Shown here: one piece after another, positions 8,302 through 19,066 of the stretch
Position numbering within the stretch: position 1 is the stretch's first letter
Layout of the letters: every line of letters begins with the position of its first letter
Assembly: GCA_002813285.1 (NCBI GenBank)
Contig: PHTZ01000001.1
Location: forward strand, 248,001 to 312,000
Direction of reading: 5' to 3'
DNA from: Flavobacteriaceae bacterium MAR_2009_75
Lineage (GTDB): Bacteria > Bacteroidota > Bacteroidia > Flavobacteriales > Flavobacteriaceae
DNA length: 64,000 nt
Translations under genes and position numbers: made by a program
The notes under the pieces: model-generated
Seen by the model: only the letters and a program-made list of their open reading frames with translations
What the model was told of the DNA's origin: nothing
Databases searched by the model: none

Positions 8302-9499
8302 GATATCGTTTCAAAATTTCGGCAAATATATCTTTGGCTACAGCCGCCTTGCTCTTAAGTTCAAACGAATTAATAGCGTAATTCTTATCTATAAATGTGA
8401 TTTTGTTCGTCGAGTGACCAAATCCGGCACCTTTGTCATTCAAAGAGTTGAGCACAATGGCATCTAGATTTTTCCTTTTCAGCTTGGCCTTTGCATTTTC
8501 CAACTCATTTTCGGTCTCTAGAGCAAAACCTACCAAATACTGATTTTGCTTATCTTCCCCAAGGGAAAGTAAGATGTCTTTAGTCTTTACCAACTCAAGA
8601 TACAGGTCTGAATCTTTTTTCTTTATCTTCTGATCCGCTACCGTTTTGGGTCGATAATCAGCCACCGCCGCAGCACAGATAACAATATTCATGCTTTTAT
8701 AATTAGCATGCGCGCAATCAAACATTTCTTCAGCAGAAACTACTTTTTTAATTTCCACCAAATCATGATTTAACTCCATATGCGTAGGGCCAGAAACTAA
8801 AATGACCTCCGCTCCCAAATTTGCTGCCGTTCTTGCCAGTTCATACCCCATCAATCCTGAAGCATGGTTACCTATAAAGCGTACAGGGTCAATGGCCTCA
8901 TAGGTCGGGCCCGCGGTAATCATAACTTTTTTCCCACTTAATGGAAGTCCTTGAGATATATATTCCTTTATAAAGCTGACAATGTCTTCGGGTTCTGCCA
9001 TACGACCTTCCCCGTGAAGACCACTGGCCAGTTCACCTGAAGTTGCCGGTATCATGATATTACCAAACGATCGTAATTTTTCAAAAGATGACTTAGAAGA
9101 AGGATGTTGGTACATATCTAAATCCATCGCTGGCGCAAAAAACACTGGGCATTTAGCCGATAAATAAGACGCCAACAGTAAATTATCACAGGTACCATTA
9201 GCCATTTTCGACAATGTATTGGCCGTAGCCGGGGCTATCAACATCATATCTGCCCAAAGCCCCAATTCGACATGATTATTCCAATCCGTTGCTCCTTCAT
9301 CCTCATTAATAAATGTAGAAAGTACAGGGTTTTTAGAAAGTGTCGCTAGCGTAAGTGGAGAAACAAAAGAGCTGGCACTATCCGTTAAAATTACTTTTAC
9401 GTTAGCACCAGCTTTTATCAATAAACGAACGAGAAAGGTAGTCTTGTAAGCGGCAATCCCTCCGGTAATGCCTAAAAGGATGTTTTTACCGCCTAACAT
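8294..9499 (-). CDS. coaBC: Bifunctional phosphopantothenoylcysteine decarboxylase / phosphopantothenate-cysteine ligase
   Basis: A 401-residue fusion enzyme that joins cysteine to 4'-phosphopantothenate and decarboxylates the product, two middle steps of coenzyme A synthesis. The N-terminal CoaC flavoprotein domain starts ILLGITGGIAAYK, includes the catalytic histidine region WNNHVEL and the substrate motif PAMDLDMY, and has the flexible flap around EGRMAEP. The C-terminal CoaB domain starts at about residue 190 with MITAGPTYEAIDPVRFIGN and includes AAVADYRP and the KIKKKD region. Both halves look intact. It is preceded by the omega-like subunit gene with a gap of six bases, so the locus is an operon with rpoZ and bamD upstream. 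Confidence 0.97.
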   Translation of the reverse strand: MLGGKNILLGITGGIAAYKTTFLVRLLIKAGANVKVILTDSASSFVSPLTLATLSKNPVLSTFINEDEGATDWNNHVELGLWADMMLIAPATANTLSKMANGTCDNLLLASYLSAKCPVFFAPAMDLDMYQHPSSKSSFEKLRSFGNIMIPATSGELASGLHGEGRMAEPEDIVSFIKEYISQGLPLSGKKVMITAGPTYEAIDPVRFIGNHASGLMGYELARTAANLGAEVILVSGPTHMELNHDLVEIKKVVSAEEMFDCAHANYKSMNIVICAAAVADYRPKTVADQKIKKKDSDLYLELVKTKDILLSLGEDKQNQYLVGFALETENELENAKAKLKRKNLDAIVLNSLNDKGAGFGHSTNKITFIDKNYAINSFELKSKAAVAKDIFAEILKRYHA

Positions 9500-9505
9500 A
9501 TTTCG

Positions 9506-9838
9506 CTACTTATCTTTCTCTGTATTTCTGTGGTAAATCTTATCATGCAACCACTCCTCTACAGCTAGAGCATGTGGCTTAGGTAATTTTTCGTAGAATT
9601 TTGAAACTTCGATCTGCTCTTTGTTTTCAAAAACCTCTTCTAAACTATCGCTATAAGTAGCAAACTCCTCCAATTTCTCCAATAACTCTTTCTTGATTTC
9701 AGAATTAATCTGAATGGCGCGCTTGGCCGTTATCGAAATTGCTTCGTAGATATTATCGGTTTTTGCATCAAACTCGTTTCTATTGACTGTTTTAGTCGAA
9801 ACGGGCGCTTTGGAATTTTTCAAATCGTTCATATTCAT
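9506..9838 (-). CDS. rpoZ: RNA polymerase omega / Rpb6-like subunit
   Basis: A 110-residue acidic protein. The segment NIYEAISITAKRAIQIN (about 29-45) is the conserved Rpb6/omega core that packs against the beta' subunit of RNA polymerase. The remainder is helical and the C-terminus is specific to Bacteroidota, where omega is often not found by searches with the proteobacterial model. Position between bamD and coaBC is typical of Flavobacteriia. The start may be the first ATG or the one two codons later. Confidence 0.85.
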   Translation of the reverse strand: MNMNDLKNSKAPVSTKTVNRNEFDAKTDNIYEAISITAKRAIQINSEIKKELLEKLEEFATYSDSLEEVFENKEQIEVSKFYEKLPKPHALAVEEWLHDKIYHRNTEKDK

Positions 9839-9850
9839 GATTACAATGAT

Positions 9851-10675
9851 TTATTTCGCTTCTGTCAGTTGTTGGAAGCCCTCTAATTCTTCATTAACTT
9901 TTTCTAAAAGTTTATCTGCCTTCTCGGCATATTTCGTTTCAGGAAACTGTTTTTTCAACGTTGCATAATACTCTTTGGCTTCTTTCAATCTAGGCCTTTG
10001 CAACGCCTGAAAACTATTCAATGCATACTGAGAAGCAGACTCGAATCGATAATACATTGCATCTTCTCGGTAAATAGAACCTGGGAAATCTGAAATAAAA
10101 TTATCGAAGGCCGATACCGCCGGAGTTAAAAATGTAAAATCAAACTCCCCTATTTTATTGAACTGCTTGGCTATTTCGTATGCCTTTCTCTCTTTTTTGG
10201 TCGTCAGCTCTTTCGCCATGGCGTTAGCCTCATCAAAATATTCAGAATCTGGATAAGCATTGATAAAGTTTTGCAACTTGGCCAAAGCTTTATCGGTATC
10301 AGTCTGATCGAGAGAATGACGAGGTGACAACTCAAAATAGCTTTTAGCTCCATAAAAAGAAGCTTCAGCAACCTTTTCACTCTTCGGATAAGACTTTACG
10401 AAACGTTCATACTGATACCCGGCCGTATTAAAATCTTTTCTTTTAAAATAAGTATCCGCCAAAAAGAACATTACCCTCTCCCCTTGTGGCTTTCCTACAT
10501 ATTTAGGGGCGATCTGCTCAAAAAGGCGATTTGCCCTTTTCATATCACCTTCCTCATAGAATTTTTGGGCCAAATCATACTTCGGCTTAACTTCCTCGTT
10601 CTTAAGCACTTTTTGATATTCGCTACATGATTGTAACAAAACAGCCAAAATCAAAATTGGGGCTAACAGTCTCAT
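9851..10675 (-). CDS. bamD: Outer membrane protein assembly factor BamD
   Basis: A lipoprotein of the BAM complex, which folds beta-barrels into the outer membrane. I choose the ATG at 10675 (274 residues) rather than the one four codons upstream, because it starts directly with a lipoprotein signal (MRLLAPILILAVLLQSC). The lipobox cysteine is followed by SEYQKVLKNEEVKPKYDLAQKFYEEGDMKRA, the first TPR helix pair, and five TPR-like units follow (for example FYGAKSYFELSPRHSLDQ and ALAKLQNFINAYPDSEYFDEA). The length fits BamD/YfiO. A -7 promoter element lies 17-24 bases upstream of this ATG, which also favours the shorter form. It is the first gene of a bamD-rpoZ-coaBC-DUF4835 cluster. Confidence 0.94.
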   Translation of the reverse strand: MRLLAPILILAVLLQSCSEYQKVLKNEEVKPKYDLAQKFYEEGDMKRANRLFEQIAPKYVGKPQGERVMFFLADTYFKRKDFNTAGYQYERFVKSYPKSEKVAEASFYGAKSYFELSPRHSLDQTDTDKALAKLQNFINAYPDSEYFDEANAMAKELTTKKERKAYEIAKQFNKIGEFDFTFLTPAVSAFDNFISDFPGSIYREDAMYYRFESASQYALNSFQALQRPRLKEAKEYYATLKKQFPETKYAEKADKLLEKVNEELEGFQQLTEAK

Positions 10676-10691
10676 TCTAAAAAACATTTTG

Positions 10692-10699
10692 CAAAATTA
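10692..10699 (-). promoter_or_regulatory. bamD operon promoter -7 element
   Basis: On the minus strand TAATTTTG matches the TAnnTTTG consensus exactly. A TTTTG motif lies about 24 bases further upstream, slightly beyond the usual spacing for a -33 element. Transcription would start close to 10685, giving a leader of roughly 10 bases before the chosen bamD ATG. This probably drives bamD, rpoZ, coaBC and the DUF4835 gene. Confidence 0.5.
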
Positions 10700-10878
10700 C
10701 GGATTCCCTGTGGATATAAAAAACAAAAAATAAAACTCTAAAATTAGAGGAAACCAATCTCCAAGCCAATGCTTTTGTGGAAGATTTAACATCATATCGG
10801 GAATGTAGAGCCTTGTATCTCGTCTAACAAGTTAAAAGGCTTCAATCTCAAATTTGCAATCTTAATAATCAATGTGTG

Positions 10879-11775
10879 TTAATTGGCAGCAACTTTCACA
10901 AAAGGCCTGACAAAGTCATATATTTTGTTTTTAAGTTGTTCAGAAGCTTCGACTAAGGGTAATCGTACCGAAGCCTTTGATAGCCCCAAAGCCTCAAAGA
11001 TCGCCTTGATACCAGCGGGGTTTCCTTCTTGAAAAATCAACTCCATACCTTCTTGCATGGCATAGTGATAGCGATATGCCTCATCGACCTCATGATTAAG
11101 ACCCGCCCTGATCATATGGGAGAATTCAGAAGGTAAACCTTGTCCCAATACAGAAATGACCCCTACACCACCGGCCAAGACTGTAGGTAATGCGGTTATG
11201 TCATCACCAGAAATAACTTGAAAATTTTTAGGGCAAGTATCTATCAACTCTTGCACCTGAACCATACTGCCTGAAGCTTCTTTTATAGCAACGATATTCT
11301 GAGATTCCTCGGCCAGCCTCTTAACCGTAGAGGGCAGCATATTGCTTCCCGTTCGACCGGGTACATTATATAAAATAATAGGCTTAGGAGCAGCATTGGC
11401 TATCGCCATAAAATGTCTGAATATACCTTCTTGGGTCGGTTTGTTGTAATAGGGTGAAACGGAAAGAATCGCCTCAAAATTGGTTAAATCAAGGGTCTTA
11501 AGCTCTTCGATTACCGAATGGGTACTATTACCACCCACACCAACTACCAAAGGTAGTCGACCTGCATTGGCGATGGTAACCGTGTCTATTACCAATTGTT
11601 TTTCATCTTTTGTAAGGGTAACCGATTCACCTGTGGTACCTAAAACCACTAAATAGTCGACCCCTCCGTCGATACTATAATTGACTACCTTGTGCAAGGC
11701 ATCGATATCTATTGATAAATCTTCTCTGAATGGAGTTATTAACGCAACTCCTGTTCCTACTAGCTCTTTCATCAT
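10879..11775 (-). CDS. dapA: 4-hydroxy-tetrahydrodipicolinate synthase
   Basis: Condenses pyruvate with aspartate semialdehyde, the first committed step toward diaminopimelate and lysine. The 298-residue protein is a TIM-barrel aldolase of the DapA family with the Schiff-base lysine K165 in VAIKEASGS, the proton-relay tyrosine Y136 in [10 protein letters not shown] and the GTTGES motif for the carboxylate. Two ATG codons in a row make the exact start ambiguous by one codon; both overlap the TGA of the upstream DUF6913 gene. The dapF gene in this window (27.9 kb) acts later in the same pathway. The 190-base gap downstream holds no recognisable gene. Confidence 0.97.
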   Translation of the reverse strand: MMKELVGTGVALITPFREDLSIDIDALHKVVNYSIDGGVDYLVVLGTTGESVTLTKDEKQLVIDTVTIANAGRLPLVVGVGGNSTHSVIEELKTLDLTNFEAILSVSPYYNKPTQEGIFRHFMAIANAAPKPIILYNVPGRTGSNMLPSTVKRLAEESQNIVAIKEASGSMVQVQELIDTCPKNFQVISGDDITALPTVLAGGVGVISVLGQGLPSEFSHMIRAGLNHEVDEAYRYHYAMQEGMELIFQEGNPAGIKAIFEALGLSKASVRLPLVEASEQLKNKIYDFVRPFVKVAAN

Positions 11776-12305
11776 CCAATTTCGTTTAAAACACCGAGGT
11801 ATTTTTTCAATTCTGTCTTAAAGGTCTTAAAATCTTTCAACGGCGCATCAAGAATCAAATCGTTATACACCATATCAACATCTTTAAACCCGGCTCTAAA
11901 ACGAGCTTTTGTCTTAATGCTCATTAGTTGCACCAATAGATTTTCTTCAGTGTAATAATTCACTAAAAGATCGTACTCACGACTCAGAAACTCTAAGGCA
12001 TAACTATTTTCAATATTTCCATTCCACCCTAAATCCTTATCAGAAAATACGGGAGTTGAATAGGGAGAGGTCTTGTCGTAAAAACTCTTGTAACCAATTA
12101 TTTTAACCGCATTTGGTCTTAACTTGTAATCTTCAACAAACTCGTAAAAAACATTGGCATCTTCAAAATGGTCAAGATCCACAATACAACCTACCGAACT
12201 TATACCCTGACTGCGGTTAATAGTAGGTGATTCTTTTGTTAATTCTTGCTTTAAAAATTTAACGCCAGAATTATATTTGAGCTTATCTTTTATTCCCTTA
12301 AACAT
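11772..12305 (-). CDS. DUF6913 family protein
   Basis: A 177-residue cytoplasmic protein without signal peptide or membrane segments. It begins [22 protein letters not shown] and includes [22 protein letters not shown] and [21 protein letters not shown] recognise the pattern of the DUF6913 family, which sits directly upstream of dapA in flavobacteria, with the stop overlapping the dapA start as seen here. No catalytic motif is evident and the function is unknown. The conserved coupling to dapA suggests a role connected with its expression or with lysine and cell-wall metabolism, but this is only inference. Confidence 0.75.
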   Translation of the reverse strand: MFKGIKDKLKYNSGVKFLKQELTKESPTINRSQGISSVGCIVDLDHFEDANVFYEFVEDYKLRPNAVKIIGYKSFYDKTSPYSTPVFSDKDLGWNGNIENSYALEFLSREYDLLVNYYTEENLLVQLMSIKTKARFRAGFKDVDMVYNDLILDAPLKDFKTFKTELKKYLGVLNEIG

Positions 12306-12357
12306 GTACTTTTACATTTTAGATCACAACGGCTCTTAAAAGTCGAGATGTGCCCTA

Positions 12358-12365
12358 CAAATGTA
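12358..12365 (-). promoter_or_regulatory. Possible promoter -7 element for the DUF6913-dapA operon
   Basis: On the minus strand TACATTTG fits TAnnTTTG, about 53 bases before the DUF6913 start. A TTTG lies only 13 bases upstream of it, which is short for a -33 element. A second match, TATCTTTG, occurs about 30 bases further upstream, so the assignment is tentative. Confidence 0.35.
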
Positions 12366-12407
12366 AAGAATCTCCTCTCAAATTATTGTGCAAAGATAAA
12401 ATGAAAT

Positions 12408-13172
12408 ATGGTTTTAAAAATACAACATTTTGTTATATTTTCAACAATATTACTAACGACTTCCTGTAAAGACAGTAATATCGGGCTTTCTAAAGTCTCA
12501 GGCGAAGAAGTTTTAATCGATGCTAATTTAAAAAAGTCCGATTCTATAGAGGCTTTCGTTTCTCCATATCGCCAACGTGTCGACGCAATTCTCGACAGTA
12601 CCCTGGCTTATTCGCCTATTGTCATTTCTAAAAGTGATGGAGACTTAAATACATCTGCCGGTAACTTAATGGCAGATATAGTTTTCTCTGAGGCCAACCC
12701 CATATTTAAGGCACGAACCAATAAAGAAATTGACTTTGTACTTTTGAATCATGGCGGCATTCGGGCCATGATATCAAAAGGTAACATTTCCTCTAGAACA
12801 GCCTATGAGGTTATGCCTTTTGAAAATTCTATTGTGGTTGCCGAATTAACCGGAGCCTCTGTACTTGAAATAGCATCCTTTTTAAGGGATTCAGGACGGG
12901 CTCACCCTGTTTCAGGACTTCAAATTATTCTAGATCAAAAAAATCAAATAGAGACCCTAAAAATTCAAGGTAAACCTTTAGACCCCTCTAAAACCTACTA
13001 TGTTGCCACCTCCAACTATTTAATTTCGGGAGGTGATCAAATGGGCTTTTTTAAAGATGCGACCAAGATTGTAGATACAGATTACCTAATTAGAAACGCG
13101 ATGATCGATTATTTTAAAAAGGTAGACACCATAGCCCCAACGGTTGACGACAGATTCATTAAACGACAATAG
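12408..13172 (+). CDS. 5'-nucleotidase C-terminal domain lipoprotein
   Basis: A 254-residue exported lipoprotein with a signal peptide ending in the lipobox TTSC at about residue 20. The mature part corresponds only to the substrate-binding C-terminal domain of UshA-type 5'-nucleotidases: NLMADIVFSEAN, FVLLNHGGIRA, YEVMPFENSIVV and ATSNYLISGGDQMGFF are its conserved elements. The catalytic metallophosphatase half is encoded by the next gene, nine bases downstream. In most bacteria the two are one polypeptide in the opposite domain order. Both genes have their own export signal, so this is an organised two-subunit arrangement and not a frameshift. Substrates are expected to be extracellular nucleotides. 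Confidence 0.93.
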   Translation: MVLKIQHFVIFSTILLTTSCKDSNIGLSKVSGEEVLIDANLKKSDSIEAFVSPYRQRVDAILDSTLAYSPIVISKSDGDLNTSAGNLMADIVFSEANPIFKARTNKEIDFVLLNHGGIRAMISKGNISSRTAYEVMPFENSIVVAELTGASVLEIASFLRDSGRAHPVSGLQIILDQKNQIETLKIQGKPLDPSKTYYVATSNYLISGGDQMGFFKDATKIVDTDYLIRNAMIDYFKKVDTIAPTVDDRFIKRQ

Positions 13173-13180
13173 CTCAAACG

Positions 13181-14092
13181 ATGAAACGAAGAAAATTTAT
13201 TAGTAATAGCGGGGCTTCAGCAGCCTTTGTAGGTCTTGGCGGACTTTCTCTAAACTCGTGTTTTGATATAAAGGAAAAACATATTACAATTCTTCACACC
13301 AACGATGTACATAGTCATATCGACACCTTCCCGAGCACCCATTCAAAATTTGCCAATTTAGGCGGGGTGGCCAAACGGGCTACTTTAGTTGAAAAAATCA
13401 GAAATGAGAACCCCAATACCCTACTTTTAGATGCAGGAGACATTTTTCAAGGCACACCCTATTTTAATTTTTACGGAGGTGAACTCGAGTTCAAATTAAT
13501 GAGTATGCTCAATTATGATGCGGCAACCATTGGCAATCACGATTTTGACAATGGTTTAGATGGCCTTTTGGCCCAATTGCCCCATGCTCAATTTGACCTG
13601 TTATCGGCTAATTACGATTTCAAAAATACCCTTATGGAAGGGCGTGTTCAACCCTATAAGATATTTAATGTTGATGGAATTAAAGTTGGCATTTATGGTT
13701 TGGGTATTGAATTAGCAGGGCTAGTTACCAAGAAACTTTACATGGAAACAAAGTTTTTGAACCCCATGGAAATCGCCCAGGACACTGAAAGAGAGCTTAA
13801 AGAAACCCATAATTGTGATTTGGTCATTTGCCTATCTCATTTGGGATATAAATATCAAAGAGAATCAAAGCCTAGTGACCTTTTATTGGCCTCGCATACA
13901 CAATATACCGACTTGATCATTGGTGGCCACACCCATACATTTTTAGAAAAACCTACGGTGGTTAAGAACAAAGCCGATAGAGATATTTTGGTCAATCAAG
14001 TAGGCTGCTTCGGTATCAATTTAGGGCGTATCGACTTTTATTTCGATAGCTCTAAAAATAGTCAGTCGACGGGAGTATCAATTTCAGTTTAG
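13181..14092 (+). CDS. 5'-nucleotidase metallophosphatase-domain protein (possible Tat lipoprotein)
   Basis: A 303-residue protein with the catalytic N-terminal domain of 5'-nucleotidase. Metal and catalytic motifs are complete: D42-x-H44 (NDVHSH), LLDAGDIFQG, IGNHDFDNG, LSHLG and GGHTHTF. The start MKRRKFISNSG contains a twin arginine followed by a hydrophobic stretch and a lipobox-like SLNSC at 24-27, so export by Tat and lipid attachment are likely; folding of a two-metal enzyme before export would make sense of this. No C-terminal substrate domain is present. It is co-transcribed with the preceding gene, which supplies that domain. Confidence 0.93.
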   Translation: MKRRKFISNSGASAAFVGLGGLSLNSCFDIKEKHITILHTNDVHSHIDTFPSTHSKFANLGGVAKRATLVEKIRNENPNTLLLDAGDIFQGTPYFNFYGGELEFKLMSMLNYDAATIGNHDFDNGLDGLLAQLPHAQFDLLSANYDFKNTLMEGRVQPYKIFNVDGIKVGIYGLGIELAGLVTKKLYMETKFLNPMEIAQDTERELKETHNCDLVICLSHLGYKYQRESKPSDLLLASHTQYTDLIIGGHTHTFLEKPTVVKNKADRDILVNQVGCFGINLGRIDFYFDSSKNSQSTGVSISV

Positions 14093-14136
14093 CTTCTGGT
14101 TTACAGAAAACTTGATCCAGTGTAGTATAGAGCAAG

Positions 14137-14439
14137 TCACAGATTTAATGCAAATTCCGTGATTTCTCGATGTTCCTCTTTTAACGATGAATTACAGAAA
14201 GAACGACCTGCCATTCTATACCAATACCCGGCATTAAAGCGGTCGCCTTCTTCTCTGTGCAAATAAGCATGGATCCAACTACCTAAATCACTATGAAAAT
14301 CTTGGGCAATGTCATGAGACTCTTCCCATTCATTATTGCCTGCAAACCAAAGGGCCTTGAGAGCTTCTGGCCATTCCGCCGGAGGGCGAGTGTTTTCAAG
14401 TGTTAACTCAAATTCCCGATAGTTAACAGGTTTGCTCAT
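14137..14439 (-). CDS. Conserved hypothetical protein, 100 residues
   Basis: A small soluble acidic protein rich in tryptophan, tyrosine and histidine, without signal peptide or membrane segment. Visible features are PPAEWPEALKALWFAGNNEW, WEESHDIAQDFHSDLGSW and IHAYLHREEGDRFNAGYWYR. The well spaced His, Asp and Glu residues could bind a metal, but I recognise no characterised family. Its composition and codon use look like a real gene and no competing reading frame is plausible. It converges on the 5'-nucleotidase pair and diverges from the membrane protein gene that follows, so neighbours give no clue to function. Confidence 0.75.
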   Translation of the reverse strand: MSKPVNYREFELTLENTRPPAEWPEALKALWFAGNNEWEESHDIAQDFHSDLGSWIHAYLHREEGDRFNAGYWYRMAGRSFCNSSLKEEHREITEFALNL

Positions 14440-14482
14440 TTAATTTCAATTTCTTTGTTTTTAGCATTTAAAAATACCTAAT

Positions 14483-15754
14483 TTGACTAAGAATTACAAT
14501 CTATTGATTTCTAAAGAACAAAACGGATTTGCCATACCCCAATCATATTTGGTCGGGCTAATAGCCGTATTGGTAATTCTTTGCATTCATATGTTACCCT
14601 CAATGGATAGCATGCTGAATGAGAACAATACGAAAATCTCTCATGTTTTTCTCAAATCACAGATTGACTACCACAATGAGCTTCCACCCTTCGCCAGACG
14701 CCCGTTAACGACTGCTTTAATGTATGGCCTTTCTGATTTTTTTAAACTCAAGGCTGGCTATTCTTTCATAATTGTCAATTTTACCCTCTTATTTTTAAGT
14801 GGCATTTTACTTTTTCGACTATCCGTTCAGTTAAATGCTTCAAGAAAAATGGCTATGGCCAATATGCTCGTCTATTTTGCATCTTTCTCGATTCTCTTTG
14901 CTTTTTTTCCTCCAGTTTTCACTTACGACGAACCCCTGCAATACTGTTTGATTTTTTCATCTTTGATTCTGCTCTTTAAGAAAAAATGGATTTGGTTTAT
15001 AGTTTTTTTCACATTAGCCCTAGTTGCCAGAGAAACCAGCGCCCTTTTAGTACCGGCGATGGCTCTATTTTATTTTTCTGACAATTCACGCTGGAAACGG
15101 ACACATTTAAGAGAAAAACTACGATTTATTTCTACTTTGCTTCTTCCTTTAGTTTTCTATTGTATCTATCTATTACTGTTTATGTGGAGTAACGATATGA
15201 TAGATGCTGCACAGGCTGAAATGGGAAGCAGATATTCCTGTTTTCTAGAAAATTTTGAAAGTCTAAGAAATACCGTGGAGTCGGCCACTTCATTATATAT
15301 AGTTCTAGTACCCTTTGCCTACTTAAGCGTACTTATCTACAGAAAAAAAAGCTCATTCAGCTATAGCAAAAAGTTTATTCTTGCTTTCTGGATTACCGTT
15401 TTAATTAACACACCTATTGTGATCCTAACCGCTTTTGCCAGAGAATCTCGACTTTTTGCTCTACCCCTTCTATTTCTTTGGCCTGTTTGTGCTCAATTAT
15501 TCGGTGAGAATTTACGTGAAGTATTTTCATTAAGTTCTTTAAAACTACTATCAAAAAGATGGTCTTTTTTACTCAGTTTTATGATTTTAAATCTAGGCAA
15601 CTACATCTTTTTTTATCACTTCTATGCCGATTTAGGGCTTGGCGACAATACCCTTTTTAAAGAATATGCATTCACCTGTAATCTTCTTTTATCGTACCAC
15701 ATTATTATAACAACCATAAAATCTAAACAGGGCCGCGACTTGGCTATCTCTTAG
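14483..15754 (+). CDS. Polytopic membrane protein of unknown function
   Basis: A 423-residue integral membrane protein with about ten hydrophobic segments, the first at about 21-36. The start is a TTG at 14483: an in-frame stop lies 19 bases upstream with no ATG between, and the first internal ATG (residue 37) would remove the first membrane segment. A periplasmic loop near residues 50-75 (FLKSQIDYHNELPPFARRPL) followed by many helices resembles the overall topology of GT-C type glycosyltransferases or related uncharacterised proteins, but I see no firm catalytic signature. It stands alone between divergent and convergent neighbours. Confidence 0.72.
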   Translation: MTKNYNLLISKEQNGFAIPQSYLVGLIAVLVILCIHMLPSMDSMLNENNTKISHVFLKSQIDYHNELPPFARRPLTTALMYGLSDFFKLKAGYSFIIVNFTLLFLSGILLFRLSVQLNASRKMAMANMLVYFASFSILFAFFPPVFTYDEPLQYCLIFSSLILLFKKKWIWFIVFFTLALVARETSALLVPAMALFYFSDNSRWKRTHLREKLRFISTLLLPLVFYCIYLLLFMWSNDMIDAAQAEMGSRYSCFLENFESLRNTVESATSLYIVLVPFAYLSVLIYRKKSSFSYSKKFILAFWITVLINTPIVILTAFARESRLFALPLLFLWPVCAQLFGENLREVFSLSSLKLLSKRWSFLLSFMILNLGNYIFFYHFYADLGLGDNTLFKEYAFTCNLLLSYHIIITTIKSKQGRDLAIS

Positions 15755-15832
15755 CTATTGCGCTATAATTTAACCCAATAACAACCATTTCAAATTTTCT
15801 TTTAGGGTAATTTAGAATTCTAATAACCCTAA

Positions 15833-16012
<180 letters not shown>

Positions 16013-16042
16013 AATGGAGAACAAACCCAAGTAATAAAAAAA

Positions 16043-16068
16043 GTCGAGCACAGAGCTCGACTTTTTTT
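16043..16068. terminator. Bidirectional rho-independent terminator
   Basis: Inverted repeat GTCGAGC (16043-16049) / GCTCGAC (16055-16061) with a five-base loop, flanked by an A-run on the left and a T-run on the right. It can end the Lmo0937-type gene on the plus strand and ligA on the minus strand. Confidence 0.9.
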
Positions 16069-16085
16069 ATTGTCATCTTTATAGA

Positions 16086-18080
<1,995 letters not shown>

Positions 18081-18138
18081 TTAAATCAATGTATATTCCG
18101 TTCAGATGTAATAATTGAATTTTTCAGAAGTACGTATC

Positions 18139-19002
18139 TCAAATAACAGCCTTTATCATTCTGTCATTATCGAACATATCTTTTCGCAGTTCAATTTCTG
18201 AAAAATTATGTTCTTTTAGAAGTTGTTCGGTCTCTTTTGCTAAATATTGATTGATTTCTAAATATAAGGCTCCTAATTGATTCAAATGCTTTTTCGCAAA
18301 CAAGGCGATTTCCTTATAAAATATCAAAGGATCATTATCCTTAACAAAAAGGGCCAAACCAGGTTCATTCTCCAAAACATTCAAATTCATTTTTTCTTTC
18401 TCTTGTTCACGCACATAGGGAGGATTCGAAACTATAATATCGAACTTATTATTCAGTTCCGGGCGATTCAAAATACTCAAATGCGAAAATTGAATCGAGA
18501 CCTTATTCTTAATCGCATTAGTACGGGCCATTACTAAAGCCGATTCCGAAACGTCTAGGGCATACACTTCTGCTTGCGGCAAATTTTTAGCCAATGCGAT
18601 GGCGATACAACCACTTCCTGTTCCAATATCGAGAATTTTAATTTTCCCAACGGTTTTGCTACCTGAGAAAGCTTTAATGTCTTCAATAATCCACCGAACT
18701 AATTCTTCCGTCTCCGGTCTTGGTATCAAAACATCGGGGTTAACAGCGAAATCAAGCTCCATAAAACTGGTCTCCCCTATGATATATTGAATCGGCTTGA
18801 ATTTTTTCAATTCCGACAAAGCCTCGAATAAGGGTTGTTCTTCGGTTTTGGTAATCGTGATATCAGGTTTCAGTGCAAGTATAAAGCGCTCCAGCCCAAG
18901 ATGATGCTCGATTAAAAGGTAGAAAAAACTATTTATCTCTTCAAGAGCATACAGACCATTAAGTTCTTTATGAAATATATTCCTGATTTCTTTTAGTTGC
19001 AT
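18139..19002 (-). CDS. prmC: Peptide chain release factor N5-glutamine methyltransferase
   Basis: A cytoplasmic S-adenosylmethionine-dependent enzyme that methylates the glutamine of the GGQ motif in release factors 1 and 2. The protein is 287 residues. The N-terminal helical domain includes KKFKPIQYIIGETSFMELDF, the SAM site is ILDIGTGSGCIAIALA, and the substrate glutamine-binding motif NPPY is present in IIVSNPPYVREQE. All PrmC/HemK hallmarks are intact. It is divergent from ribD with 64 bases between the starts; ligA lies downstream. Confidence 0.96.
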   Translation of the reverse strand: MQLKEIRNIFHKELNGLYALEEINSFFYLLIEHHLGLERFILALKPDITITKTEEQPLFEALSELKKFKPIQYIIGETSFMELDFAVNPDVLIPRPETEELVRWIIEDIKAFSGSKTVGKIKILDIGTGSGCIAIALAKNLPQAEVYALDVSESALVMARTNAIKNKVSIQFSHLSILNRPELNNKFDIIVSNPPYVREQEKEKMNLNVLENEPGLALFVKDNDPLIFYKEIALFAKKHLNQLGALYLEINQYLAKETEQLLKEHNFSEIELRKDMFDNDRMIKAVI

Positions 19003-19066
19003 TATAGGGCGAACGATTGAAAATTCAAAGACTGGTTCACTAGGAATATTATCCTATTTTTACGGC

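Noticed and set aside
12408-14092. Frameshifted single 5'-nucleotidase gene
   Set aside because: The domain order is reversed relative to UshA and each gene has its own export signal, so a simple frameshift cannot explain it.
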